Source: Streptomyces sp. AV19 (GTDB lineage: Bacteria; Actinomycetota; Actinomycetes; Streptomycetales; Streptomycetaceae). From it: a DNA stretch of 64,000 bases. The notes beneath the pieces are model-generated. The model did no database searches, was not told the DNA's origin, and saw only the letters and a list, made by a program, of their open reading frames with translations. The DNA is taken from positions 18,758 through 82,757 of the forward strand of contig NZ_JAEAMR010000006.1 of NCBI RefSeq assembly GCF_015999245.1. Reading direction: 5' to 3'. Made by a program: the position numbers and the translations under genes. Of the stretch, positions 18,482-26,226 are shown in pieces. Each line of letters begins with the position of its first letter. Position 1 is the stretch's first letter.

Positions 18482-19189
18482 TCACTCCTCGATCGCCCCG
18501 CCCACCGACCGCAGGTGCTCGCGGAAGGTCAGGGACGGCGTCTCGCGGCGGCGGGCGAGGTAGCCGGCGAAGTCCACCTGGTCGCGAAGGGTGCGGCCGG
18601 AGCGGATGAGTTCGGCCTGGCGGTGTTCCGTGTCGCGGATCGACGCGGCCAGGGCGAGGAGTTCGGCGGTCCGGTCGGCGGGGACGAAGAGGACGCCGTC
18701 GTCGTCGCCGAGCACCACGTCGTCCGCGGAGACCGTCCATTCGCCCACGCGGGCCGAGGTCAGCGCGTCGTCGGGGCGTTCGCCGAGGTGGAGGGGGCCG
18801 GTGGGGACCGCACCCAGGCTGAAGACCGGGAGGCCGATGGCACGGACGTCGGCGGTGTCGCGGTGCAGGCCCCATACGACCAGTCCCTGGAGCCCGGCCG
18901 CCTGCGCCTCCAGGACGGCGAGGTCGCCGACGCACGCCTCGTCGAGGCGGCCCCCGTTGTCCACCACGAGGACCTCACCGGGCCCGGCCGCCTCGTACGC
19001 CTCCAGGAAGACGTCGACGCTGCCGACGTGCCGGGCCGGACGCACCCGTCCCGCCAGCCGGCCGCCGGGTTCCACGGCGGTCAGGGCGGCCGGGCCGCAG
19101 CGGACCGGAACGCCGGCCCGGACGCAGGCGTCGGCCACGTGGGCGGTGGTCAAGGTGCCGAAGCGCTCCTGGAGTTCCTGGTGGTTCAT
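18482..19189 (-). CDS. RraA-like family protein
   Basis: 235 residues of the RraA/HMG-aldolase-like fold: LTTAHVADACVRAG at the N-terminus, GPGEVLVVDNGGRLDEACVGDLAV, GLVVWGLHRDTADVRAIGLPVF, and DDVVLGDDDGVLFVP. In this superfamily the Asp/Arg in the GLHRD region and the acidic loop bind metal and oxaloacetate-type substrates; members are aldolases or decarboxylases, and the RNase E inhibitor role applies only to some. The ATG at 19189 has GGGAGGGG upstream. It stands alone and is divergent from the lipoprotein at 19298. Confidence 0.8.
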   Translation of the reverse strand: MNHQELQERFGTLTTAHVADACVRAGVPVRCGPAALTAVEPGGRLAGRVRPARHVGSVDVFLEAYEAAGPGEVLVVDNGGRLDEACVGDLAVLEAQAAGLQGLVVWGLHRDTADVRAIGLPVFSLGAVPTGPLHLGERPDDALTSARVGEWTVSADDVVLGDDDGVLFVPADRTAELLALAASIRDTEHRQAELIRSGRTLRDQVDFAGYLARRRETPSLTFREHLRSVGGAIEE

Positions 19190-19297
19190 CGCTGTCCCCT
19201 CCCTGGTCACGGATGTCACCAGCGTCGCACGAGCGCGGGCGGCGGGCTGAGTACCCGTACTCATGCGCCCCACGGCCACGGGCGGGATGATCAGCGC

Positions 19298-19828
19298 ATG
19301 ACCGTCCGGAAGAGCCCTCTTGTCGCCGTCGCCCTGGCCGTCGTTACTTTGGCAGGTTGCAGCCGGCAGTTCGAGGACGACCTGTTCCGCGACATGAACG
19401 GCAAGGAGCCGTCCCGCTCCCCGGTGGCCTCCCCGTCCGTCCGGCCCGTGCCGCAGGGGGACGGGCCGCCCGGCTACTCCGACAACAGCCGGCCCCGGCG
19501 TCCGGGCGCCATGAGCCCGCGGGACGAGAAGCTCGCCCGGGCGAAGGCCGCCGAGGCCGGGCGCGCCCTGGAGGAGCTGCGCCGGCGCGGGACGGTCGAC
19601 CCGGCGGACGTACGGCCGGTGATCCGGCGGCTGGCCGGTTCCTCGCGCTTCGTCGTGGGGGACCTGCTGGTGGGCACCCGGCAGGAGAAGGTGGCGGGCG
19701 CCGACTACGGGATCTGGATCGGCGGGACCGCCTGCGTCACGGGGGCCGTGTCCAAGGCCCGCGTGTGGGCCGAGGCCAACGGCCGCTACCTGGAGACCGG
19801 CTGCATTTCGCCGCCGCCCGCCCACTGA
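19298..19828 (+). CDS. Small lipoprotein of unknown function
   Basis: 176 residues. A short basic N-terminus and hydrophobic core lead to the lipobox LAGC near residue 21, so the protein should be exported and lipid-anchored. A Pro/Ser/Arg-rich linker (25-75) precedes a conserved-looking C-terminal part (VIRRLAGSSRFVVGDLLVGTRQEKVAGADYGIWIGGTACVTG). No known enzyme motif is seen. Divergent from the RraA-like gene. Confidence 0.75.
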   Translation: MTVRKSPLVAVALAVVTLAGCSRQFEDDLFRDMNGKEPSRSPVASPSVRPVPQGDGPPGYSDNSRPRRPGAMSPRDEKLARAKAAEAGRALEELRRRGTVDPADVRPVIRRLAGSSRFVVGDLLVGTRQEKVAGADYGIWIGGTACVTGAVSKARVWAEANGRYLETGCISPPPAH

Positions 19829-19919
19829 CCGTTCCCGACCGCTTGCGACCGTTCCCGGCGCCGAACACGACGTCCGATGACCGCCGGTCGTCCCGGTCGA
19901 CCCGGGCGAAGCTGGCCGG

Positions 19920-20621
19920 GTGACCACGAACGCCACGAAGACCCCGACGCACACACGCGTCGAACCCGGCATCCTGTACTTCGGCACCCCGGTGGTGCTC
20001 ATCTCCACCCGCAACGAGGACGGGACGGCCAATCTGGCGCCCATGTCCTCGGCGTTCTGGCTGGGCTGGCGGGGCGTGCTCGGGCTCTCGGCGCGCTCGC
20101 AGACCGCGCGGAACCTGAGGCGCACCGGGGAGTGCGTGCTCAACCTGCCGTCGGACGCGATGGCCCCGGCCGTCGACCGGCTGGCGCTGACCACGGGCAC
20201 GGACCCGGTGCCGGAGCGCAAGCGGGAGCGCGGATACCGGTACGAGCCCGACAAGTTCGGCCGGGCCGGTCTGACTCCGGTGGACTCGGAGACGGTGGCG
20301 CCGCCGCGGGTCGCCGAGTGTCCCGTCGCCATGGAGGCGGTGCTGGAGGCCGTGCGTCCGGTCGGTGAGGACGACGAGCGGCAGCGCGGCTCGATCGTGG
20401 CCCTGGAGGTGCGGGTGCAACGGGTGCGCGTGCACGAGGAGATCCGGGCGGCGGGGACGCCCGACCGCATCGACCCGGACGCCTGGCGCCCGTTGATCAT
20501 GAGCTTCCAGCACTTCTACGGACTGGGCCCGCGGGTGCACCACTCGACGCTGGCGAGCATTCCCGAACGCCTCTACCGCGGGCCGGACATCGAGCGCGCC
20601 CGTGCCGTGGCGGAGCGCTGA
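19920..20621 (+). CDS. Flavin reductase family protein (FMN-binding split barrel)
   Basis: 233 residues from a GTG start. The sequence RVEPGILYFGTPVVLISTRNEDGTANLAPMSSAFWLG is typical of the flavin-reductase-like FMN-binding split barrel, including the NLAPMSS loop that contacts flavin. Such proteins reduce or bind FMN; some act as partners of monooxygenases. No monooxygenase is adjacent. It runs convergent with the secreted protein at 20647 with only 25 nt between stops. Confidence 0.82.
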   Translation: MTTNATKTPTHTRVEPGILYFGTPVVLISTRNEDGTANLAPMSSAFWLGWRGVLGLSARSQTARNLRRTGECVLNLPSDAMAPAVDRLALTTGTDPVPERKRERGYRYEPDKFGRAGLTPVDSETVAPPRVAECPVAMEAVLEAVRPVGEDDERQRGSIVALEVRVQRVRVHEEIRAAGTPDRIDPDAWRPLIMSFQHFYGLGPRVHHSTLASIPERLYRGPDIERARAVAER

Positions 20622-20646
20622 CGGCACGGGCGGGTTCGGGCGGCCC

Positions 20647-21423
20647 TCACTGCTTCTTGTCGGTCTTCTCCTCCCGGGCCGGCGGCTTGTCGTCCTGGCC
20701 CGGGGTGGGCTTGCCCGGGGCCTTGCGGGGCGCCTTGTCGTTCTTCGGGACCTCGACCTTGGTCTTGGAGAGGAACGTCTTGCCGTTGTGTCCGCCGCAC
20801 GACGCCTTCTCCTCGGCGGTCATGGGACGGGTCTTGACGATCACGGTGTTCTTGACGCCGTCGGTGTCGTTGGGGGCCGGGCTGGTGATGGTGTCGTCCC
20901 AGAACCAGTAGTAGTGGCCCCAGTGCGGGTCGTCGTAGTGGGTCTGCCACCGCCCGTCGACCTCCCGCATGACCTGGGCCCGGGAAATCCAGCCGACTTC
21001 GCCGGGCTTGACGGTCATGCCCATGCTTCCGCCGTCGGAATGCTCGGTGGTCCACGTGTGCCCGTATTTCGCGGTGACGCTGAGGTCGACTATTCCGGCG
21101 ATCTTTCCGCCTGCGGTGATGGAAACATCCAGCGAATCGGTGGAGCCGACCTTGTCGGACCAGTTCAGGCCCTGAGTGGCGTCCGATGTGCTGCAGTTGT
21201 AGAGGGTGTTGGACACCTGGTGGTAATTCCCCAGGTACGCCTTGCCGACCTGCGGGTCGTTGAACGTGCATTTGCCGACGCCGCTGGCGCAGTCGGCCAT
21301 CAGCTGGTCGGTGGTCGGCTCGCTGTCCGCGGAGGCCGGGAGCGCGGCGGCGCCCAGCGCCACGGCGGCGGCCGCGCCGACGAGCAGGGCGCGCCCGCTC
21401 CTTCTCATCAGGATGTTCGCCAT
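20647..21423 (-). CDS. Secreted protein, unknown, with possible aerolysin-like beta region
   Basis: 258 residues. Residues 1-32 are a signal peptide (MRR, alanine-rich core, cleavage after ASA). The mature part contains a Thr/Ser-rich alternating stretch (DSLDVSITAGGKIAGIVDLS, then TAKYGHTWTTEHS) that recalls the insertion hairpin of aerolysin/ETX-MTX2 pore formers, then an aromatic block (HWGHYYWFWDD). Four cysteines could make two disulfides. The tail is Lys/Pro-rich and charged. The aerolysin suggestion is a pattern impression only. The ATG at 21423 follows AGGTG. Confidence 0.7.
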   Translation of the reverse strand: MANILMRRSGRALLVGAAAAVALGAAALPASADSEPTTDQLMADCASGVGKCTFNDPQVGKAYLGNYHQVSNTLYNCSTSDATQGLNWSDKVGSTDSLDVSITAGGKIAGIVDLSVTAKYGHTWTTEHSDGGSMGMTVKPGEVGWISRAQVMREVDGRWQTHYDDPHWGHYYWFWDDTITSPAPNDTDGVKNTVIVKTRPMTAEEKASCGGHNGKTFLSKTKVEVPKNDKAPRKAPGKPTPGQDDKPPAREEKTDKKQ

Positions 21424-21613
21424 GAGTAACACCTGTGACCTTTCAACCGGTCCGGAATGTGCGGTTCCTTTTCCGCCCGGCCCACATTGCGCGGCCAAGG
21501 CCGCACCGGGACACCAAATCCGGGTAAAGCCCCCGTGAAGTGGCCCGGTTCACCACCCGGCACGACCGATAGACGCTTTCTCCGGGGAAATTCGCATTCC
21601 ATCTCCCGCCAGG

Positions 21614-22032
21614 TCAGACGGCCGTCGGCCAGTCCCAGCCGAGCTGGAGGAACATTCCGAGGCGGTCGCTGACGGCGCGGATCCCGGAAATCCGCTCCCC
21701 CTTCACGGTGAAGAACCAGATCTGCTCCACCTCGAAGGACCGGCCGGTGGGCCGGGGCATCCGCGGATGGGTCCCGGTGTGCGTGCCGGAGCCGTCACAC
21801 GGGCCACGACCGTGTCGCCCTCGGCGACGAGCACGTCCGCCCGCATCCGGAACTCGCCGAAGGCGGCGAGCTGTTGGCGGATCCCCTCGAAGGCGGCGCC
21901 GGGTTCGTCCGGCTCACCGAAGATGATCTTGTTGTGGTCGACCACGTCCGGCGCCAGATGGCGCGGCAGGTCCTCGACCCGGCGCTCATTCACGGCACGA
22001 AGGAAACCCTCGACGACCCGCTTGCCACCCAT
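21614..22032 (-). pseudogene. SnoaL/NTF2-like protein with a one-base frameshift
   Basis: The frame from ATG 22032 (GGGGAG five bases upstream) reads as a SnoaL-like protein: VVEGFLRAVNERRVEDLPRH, DVVDHNKIIFGEPDEPGA, VAEGDTVVARVT. At about 21796 it should continue with GSGTHTG...; this sequence exists in the next frame and runs on through FEVEQIWFFTVKGERISGIRAVSDRLG to the stop at 21614. One missing G in ACGG(G)CTCC explains the shift. It is either a young pseudogene or a sequencing error. It is divergent from the TetR gene and shares an operator-bearing promoter region. Confidence 0.8.
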
Positions 22033-22047
22033 GACCACTCCCCATCT

Positions 22048-22060
22048 CTTACTACGTAAG
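22048..22060. promoter_or_regulatory. Palindrome CTTACtacGTAAG, putative TetR operator copy 1
   Basis: A 13-bp inverted repeat with 5-bp arms, 16 nt before the SnoaL-like start. A second copy with the same arms lies 35 nt away on the other side of the divergent promoter. Identical arms and placement suggest the adjacent TetR regulator binds here. Confidence 0.65.
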
Positions 22061-22082
22061 TTTCGAACTCCCTCACCCTCGC

Positions 22083-22095
22083 CTTACAATGTAAG
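22083..22095. promoter_or_regulatory. Palindrome CTTACaatGTAAG, putative TetR operator copy 2
   Basis: Second 13-bp copy, 27 nt before the GTG of the TetR gene. The centre-to-centre distance to copy 1 is 35 nt, so dimers would not sit on the same helical face exactly. Its place at the regulator's own start suggests autorepression. Confidence 0.65.
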
Positions 22096-22121
22096 AAAGT
22101 CAAGTGCGGCGGGAGAGCGAA

Positions 22122-22769
22122 GTGACGGCGAAGCGGACGCGGGGCGAGCGGGCCGGGCTGACCCGGGACCAGATCCTGGACGCGGCCCTGGACCTGGTGG
22201 ACCGGGAGGGCGTCAAGGGCCTCACCATGCGCAGGCTCGGCGCCGCCCTGGGGGTGGAGGCGATGACGCTCTACCACCACGTACCGAACAAGGACGCGCT
22301 GCTGGACGGCCTGGTGGAACGGGTCTTCGGCCGGGCCCTCCCGGTGGCCGCCGGGGACACCGGCTGGCGCGACTGGCTGCGCGCCTACGCCGGGGCGCTG
22401 CGCGCTACGCTGCTGCGCCACCCCGGCGTCCTGCCGCTGGCGGCGTCACGCCCCGCCGTCACCCCCGCGACGCTGGACGCGGTGGAGCGGGGGCTGGAGG
22501 TACTGACGGCGGCCGGGTTCCCGCTGGGACGGGCGGTGCACGCGCTCAACACGCTGTCCCTGCTGGTGATCGCCCACACGGCGGCCGAGCGCGCCGTCGG
22601 CACCTCCGACGGCACCGGCTCGGCGGCCTGGCTGCGCACGCTGGAGGCCGAGCGCTACCCCCTGGTCACGGAGGCGGCGCGGAGCGGGGCGGGGACGGAC
22701 GACGCGGAGCGGTTCGCGTTCGCGGTGGAGGCACTGCTGGCCGGCTTCGCCGAACAGCCGGGCCGGTAG
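22122..22769 (+). CDS. TetR/AcrR family transcriptional regulator
   Basis: 215 residues. N-terminal helix-turn-helix: TRDQILDAALDLVDREGVKGLTMR, then GAALGVEAMTLYHHVPNKDALL, the signature of TetR DNA-binding domains. The C-terminal half matches the TetR_C_1 type (tetracycline-repressor-like) ligand domain. The GTG at 22122 is chosen because GGGAG lies just upstream; GTG 22104 is possible. It most likely controls the divergent SnoaL-like gene through the two CTTAC-N3-GTAAG palindromes. Loss of the SnoaL-like frame may leave it with no target. Confidence 0.88.
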   Translation: MTAKRTRGERAGLTRDQILDAALDLVDREGVKGLTMRRLGAALGVEAMTLYHHVPNKDALLDGLVERVFGRALPVAAGDTGWRDWLRAYAGALRATLLRHPGVLPLAASRPAVTPATLDAVERGLEVLTAAGFPLGRAVHALNTLSLLVIAHTAAERAVGTSDGTGSAAWLRTLEAERYPLVTEAARSGAGTDDAERFAFAVEALLAGFAEQPGR

Positions 22770-22784
22770 GCGGAGTTCACCGCT

Positions 22785-23144
22785 CTACGGCCGCTCCCCC
22801 GTCACCTCGCGGATCACGTCGTCGAGCACCGCGCGGGACCGGTGCAGGTCCTTGATCTCCCGGTCGAGCCGGTCCCGCTCGCCCAGCAGGTTCCCCACCA
22901 GCTCCGGCGAGGCCGTCTCGTGCCCGCCGTGGCCGGGCATGCAGGGCAGCACCTGGGCGATCTTGTTGCTGCACAGACCGGCCGCGAACAGTTCCTGGAT
23001 GCACATGACGCGGTCCACGGCCGCCTCGCCGAAGTACCGGTGCCCGCCCGCCGTGCGCTCCGCCGTCAGCAGGCCCTGCTGCTCGTAGTAGCGCAGGGCG
23101 CGCTCGCCGACGTTGGCCCTGCGGGACAACTCCCCGATCCGCAC
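22785..23144 (-). CDS. MerR family transcriptional regulator
   Basis: 119 residues. Starts MRIGELSRRANVGERALRYYEQQGLL, the winged-helix MerR DNA-binding motif, followed by GGHRYFGEAAVDRV and a coiled-coil dimer helix (ELVGNLLGERDRLDREIKDLHRSRAVLDDVI). One cysteine pair (CxxN..C) lies in the helix, but this is not a clear metal site. It is divergent from an old-yellow-enzyme remnant at 23224, its probable former target; such MerR-OYE pairs are common in Streptomyces. Confidence 0.88.
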   Translation of the reverse strand: MRIGELSRRANVGERALRYYEQQGLLTAERTAGGHRYFGEAAVDRVMCIQELFAAGLCSNKIAQVLPCMPGHGGHETASPELVGNLLGERDRLDREIKDLHRSRAVLDDVIREVTGERP

Positions 23145-23223
23145 GGTCTCTTCCCCCGGGGTCGTTCCTTGCGCGGCGTCCCCGACTCGAACCTGACGCC
23201 GATGTCAGATCTTACGGTCCCCC

Positions 23224-23480
23224 CATGACACACGACACGTCCTCCCCTCTGCCCACCCCCTTCACCATGGGCACGCTCCGCCTCAAGACCGCATCGTCAT
23301 GGCTCCCATGAGCGGCCCTGCCCTTCATCGCCGCGCCGGACCGACCGCCGGCGGCGGGTGGCGTGATCTTCGCGCAGCTGACGCACGGCGGCCGGGCCGC
23401 CCATCCGCTCACCAAGCTCCGGAAGCGCCCCGGCCGTCCCGAAGACCATGCCCCGCGCGGGGACCGCCGAGGTGGTGGAC
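23224..23480 (+). pseudogene. NADH:flavin oxidoreductase (old yellow enzyme) remnant
   Basis: The ATG at 23224 begins a recognisable OYE start (PFTMGTLRLK), but one base is missing in what should read AAGAACCGC, so RIVMAPMSGPA appears in another frame. Further on, GVIFAQLTHGGRAAHP, the OYE active-site-type strand, appears in yet another frame. Most of the middle and all the C-terminal half are gone, and the remnant ends right at the ricin gene. At least two frameshifts plus a large deletion mean it cannot make an enzyme. Confidence 0.75.
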
Positions 23481-23482
23481 TG

Positions 23483-23938
23483 CTACGCCGCGGCGCCCGC
23501 GTGAACCTGTTCCAGGTGCCACCACTGGGCGGGACTGTCGAGGTCCTCGCCCTGCCGGACGTTGGCGCCGTCGTCCGTGGACGCGTCCGCGACCTCCAGC
23601 AGCAGGCCGCTGATGTGCGCGACGAGCGCGACCGCGCCCTCCGGGTCCAGCAGCCGCTCGACGAGCCACTCCTGGGCGCCGTAGCCGTTGGCCTTCCACT
23701 GCTGGACGTTGGCGCCGTTCTCGACGGAGGCGCCGGCGACGTCCAGACGCTTTCCGCTGTTGACGTTCACCACGTGGTGCAGACCGCTGCCGGGGTGCAC
23801 GGGGGTCACGTGCCAGAGCTGGGCGGGGGTGTCGGCGTCCTTGCCCTGCTGGACGTTGGCGCCGCTGCCCTTGCGGCCGTCGGCGACTTCGAGGAGGAGG
23901 CCGCTGTGGACGTTGCGGATGCGGTACGTGCCGTGCAT
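23483..23938 (-). CDS. Ricin-type beta-trefoil lectin domain protein
   Basis: 151 residues forming one beta-trefoil. Three QxW-type repeats are visible: PAQLWHV, AQEWLV and PAQWWHL, each preceded by GLLLEVAD or KRLDVAG and a G-ANVQQ/ANVRQ turn. It should bind carbohydrate. There is no signal peptide, so it is either cytoplasmic or exported by another route; similar stand-alone trefoils occur in Streptomyces. The ribosome site is weak. It abuts the OYE remnant on one side and repeat island 2 on the other. Confidence 0.85.
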   Translation of the reverse strand: MHGTYRIRNVHSGLLLEVADGRKGSGANVQQGKDADTPAQLWHVTPVHPGSGLHHVVNVNSGKRLDVAGASVENGANVQQWKANGYGAQEWLVERLLDPEGAVALVAHISGLLLEVADASTDDGANVRQGEDLDSPAQWWHLEQVHAGAAA

Positions 23939-24000
23939 GGCTGTGTGGTGCCCCCGTGAGTGCTGTGCTCGAACGGTCGATCGTAGCTGGTGGTGGGGGG

Positions 24001-24656
24001 TGGAGGGGGCTTGCCCCGGCCCCGCCCTTTCACCGTTTCCGCAGGGGCTGCGCCCCTTCGCGACCCCGCTGCGCGGGACGCGCCATGGGCGGGACGCGCC
24101 ATGGGCGGGACGCGCCATGGGCGGGACGCGCCATGGGCCCCCGAAGTGCCCTTCGGGCGCTGTCCTCGAACTCCCCGGAGGGGGCGGACCCCCGGACGAG
24201 CTGAACAGTGCGCCCGATCCAGCCATTCCATTCCCGCACTTGAGCACGAACGCGACGCAGCCACGCTGCGGAGTTCCGGGGCGGAGCCCCCGACCCAGCC
24301 CGTCCGGCGTTTGAGGACGAGCGGCGGAGCCGCGATTCGGGTTCCGGGGCAGAGCCCCGGAACCAGCCGGTCCGGCTCTTGAGGACAAAACGGCGAAGCC
24401 GCTTTGCGGGGGGCCGGACGGAGCCCCGAAACCAGCCCGTCCGGCGTTTGAGGACAACCGCGCGGAGCGCGGTTGCGGGGGCCAGGGGCGGAGCCCCAGC
24501 AGGGGCGCAGGGGGCGGAGCCCCCGCCCACCGCGCGGAGCGCGGACCCCGCGCGCACCGCGCAGCGCCCCGCTCCCCGCCCCGCGCAGCGGGGTTACGAA
24601 GGGGCGCAGCCCCTGCGGAAACGGTGAAAGGGCGGGGCGGGGGCAAACTCCCCCCG
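24001..24656. repeat. Inverted-repeat island 2 with Streptomyces intergenic repeats
   Basis: About 77 bp at 24001-24077 recur inverted at 24580-24656 with about 90 per cent identity by eye (both have CGCCCTTTCACCGTTTCCGC and GGGGCTGCGCCCCTTCG). Inside are three copies of CCGTCCGGCGTTTGAGGAC or a close variant (near 24297, 24366 and 24435), the same motif as in island 1, plus short GGGGCGGAGCCCC repeats and the 16-bp tandem array. No gene is supported. It lies between the ricin gene promoter and the second MFS. Confidence 0.8.
24075..24138 (+). repeat. Four perfect tandem copies of a 16-bp unit
   Basis: The unit GGGACGCGCCATGGGC is repeated four times without mismatch inside repeat island 2. 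Perfect identity suggests recent slippage expansion. It is not a CRISPR: there are no spacers. Confidence 0.9.
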
Positions 24657-24700
24657 GCACCGCAGACCGGCACCACGGACCCGGCCGCGAGGAGGCCCAA

Positions 24701-26086
24701 GTGACCAGCGGCTACCGCGCGTTGTTCCGCCGCCCCGGCACGGCACAACTGGCGGCCGCCGCCCTGCTGGGCCGCCTGCCCAACGGCATGCTGGGCCTCG
24801 CCTTCGTCCTCGTCCTCCTGGAGGAGACCGGCTCGTGCGCGGCGGGCGGCGCGGCGGCCGGCCTCCACACGCTGACCGCCGCCGTCTCCGGCCCCCTGTG
24901 GAGCCGCGCCGCGGACCGCGCGGGCCCGCGCGCCGTCCTCCTGGTGACGGGCACGGGCCAGGCACTGGTCCTGACGGCGGTCGCCGTCCTGGCCGCCAGG
25001 ACGGAGAACAGACTCGCGCTCGTCGCGCTCGCGGCCGCGAGCGGCGTGCTGCCGCCACCGCTCGGGGCGATCATGCGGGCCCTGTGGTCGAGGACGCTGG
25101 CGGACGACCCCGGCGCCAAGGCCGCGGCGTTCGCGTACGAATCCGTCGTGGTGGACGTCGCGTTCGTCCTCGGGCCGTCCCTGGTCGCCGGCCTGGCCGC
25201 GCTCGGCGGACCCTCGCTGGCGCTGCTGTGCGCGGCGGTCGCCACCGCCACGGGCTGTCTCGCCACCGCCGCGAGCTCCCGCGTCGGAGCGGCCGCCCGC
25301 CCGAACGGCGTCGGCCGGAACGAGCCGGGACCGCTGCGCCGCCCGGCGGTGCTGGGCGTGCTGCCGATCGGGTTCCTGCTGCTGGGCAGCGTCAGTGCGG
25401 CGGAGGTGTCGCTGGTGGCGTACGCGGACGGGGCGGACCGGCGCGACGCCGCGGGACCGCTGATCGCGGCACTGGCGGCGGGCGGCGTGCTCGGCGGCCT
25501 CTGCCAGGGCGGACGGCGGAAGACAGGGGCGCCCGCCCGGCGGCTGACGGTCCTGCTGGCGGCGCTCGCGGCGGGCTGGGCGGCGCTGGCGGCCTGTCGC
25601 GGCCTCTGGCAGCTGGGCGGCCTCCTCGTGCCGGCCGGGCTGTTGCTCAATGCGGCGGTGACGGCGCAGTTCCGCACGCTGGACGAGGTCGCGCCGCGCG
25701 AGGCGCTGACGGAGGCGTTCGGCTGGCTCAACTCCCTGGGCGCGGCGGGCTCGTCGGCCGGCGCGGCCGCCGCGGGGGCGGTGGCGGGCCCGGGGCCGGA
25801 CCCGGGCGCCGGCTTCCTGCTGGCGGCCGGCTGCTGCGCGGCGGGCTGCGCCGTGGCCGTGGCCTGCCGGGGGACATGGCAACGCGTCGTCCCCCTGCCG
25901 GTTCCGGTGCCGGCACAAAAACGACCGGGGCCGCCCGGGGGGGGTCCCCCCCCGCGGCCCCCGGGGACACCCCCCGGGGAACCCCCCCCCCCCCGGGGGG
26001 GGTGTTTAGCCCGCGGGGGGGGTGGCCCCGCGCCCCCGGGGGCCGGCCCCCCCCGCGCCCCGTTGCGGGGGGCGCTCTGCGGGTGA
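24701..26086 (+). CDS. MFS transporter (C-terminal end uncertain)
   Basis: From GTG 24701 (GAGGAGG seven bases upstream) the protein has about 12 hydrophobic segments over residues 10-400 and the loop-2 motif SRAADRAGPRAV. It resembles the MFS at 13855 in layout (short N-terminus, PLGAIMRALWSR in the middle, EVAPREALTEAFGW late), so the two may be paralogues. After about base 25920 the frame enters a run of G and C homopolymers, and the last 50 residues (Pro/Gly only) are not credible. The true stop is probably close to 25930-26010. Substrate unknown; drug efflux is possible. Confidence 0.72.
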   Translation: MTSGYRALFRRPGTAQLAAAALLGRLPNGMLGLAFVLVLLEETGSCAAGGAAAGLHTLTAAVSGPLWSRAADRAGPRAVLLVTGTGQALVLTAVAVLAARTENRLALVALAAASGVLPPPLGAIMRALWSRTLADDPGAKAAAFAYESVVVDVAFVLGPSLVAGLAALGGPSLALLCAAVATATGCLATAASSRVGAAARPNGVGRNEPGPLRRPAVLGVLPIGFLLLGSVSAAEVSLVAYADGADRRDAAGPLIAALAAGGVLGGLCQGGRRKTGAPARRLTVLLAALAAGWAALAACRGLWQLGGLLVPAGLLLNAAVTAQFRTLDEVAPREALTEAFGWLNSLGAAGSSAGAAAAGAVAGPGPDPGAGFLLAAGCCAAGCAVAVACRGTWQRVVPLPVPVPAQKRPGPPGGGPPPRPPGTPPGEPPPPRGGCLARGGGGPAPPGAGPPRAPLRGALCG

Positions 26087-26170
26087 TGCGCGGCCTTCGC
26101 ATGAGGGTGAACTCCTGCCGGGGGGGCGCGATGCTGGCGGGGGGCCGGCGGCCGACGAGGGGGGGGGGGG
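25921..26170. other. Second low-complexity G/C block
   Basis: Long runs of G and C (up to 14 in a row) between the MFS and a clear terminator hairpin. Codon structure is lost here as at 1-126. I infer unreliable base calls in a strong secondary-structure region rather than a functional sequence. Confidence 0.55.
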
Positions 26171-26192
26171 GTGCGGCACGCGGGTGCCGCAC
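26171..26192. terminator. Bidirectional terminator hairpin
   Basis: GTGCGGCAC and its complement form a 9-10 bp stem around a three to four base loop. It lies between the 3' ends of the MFS and the leftward gene ending at 26227, and can serve both. Confidence 0.65.
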
Positions 26193-26226
26193 CCCTGTCA
26201 CTCCGCTCGTCCGGCCGCCGGGCCGG

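Noticed and set aside
24075..24138. CRISPR-like array
   Set aside because: The 16-bp units are contiguous with no spacers, and no cas genes are present.
23483..25918. An 811-codon minus-strand frame ending in the ricin protein
   Set aside because: Only its last 151 codons match the ricin lectin; the rest crosses repeat island 2 and the antisense of the MFS gene.
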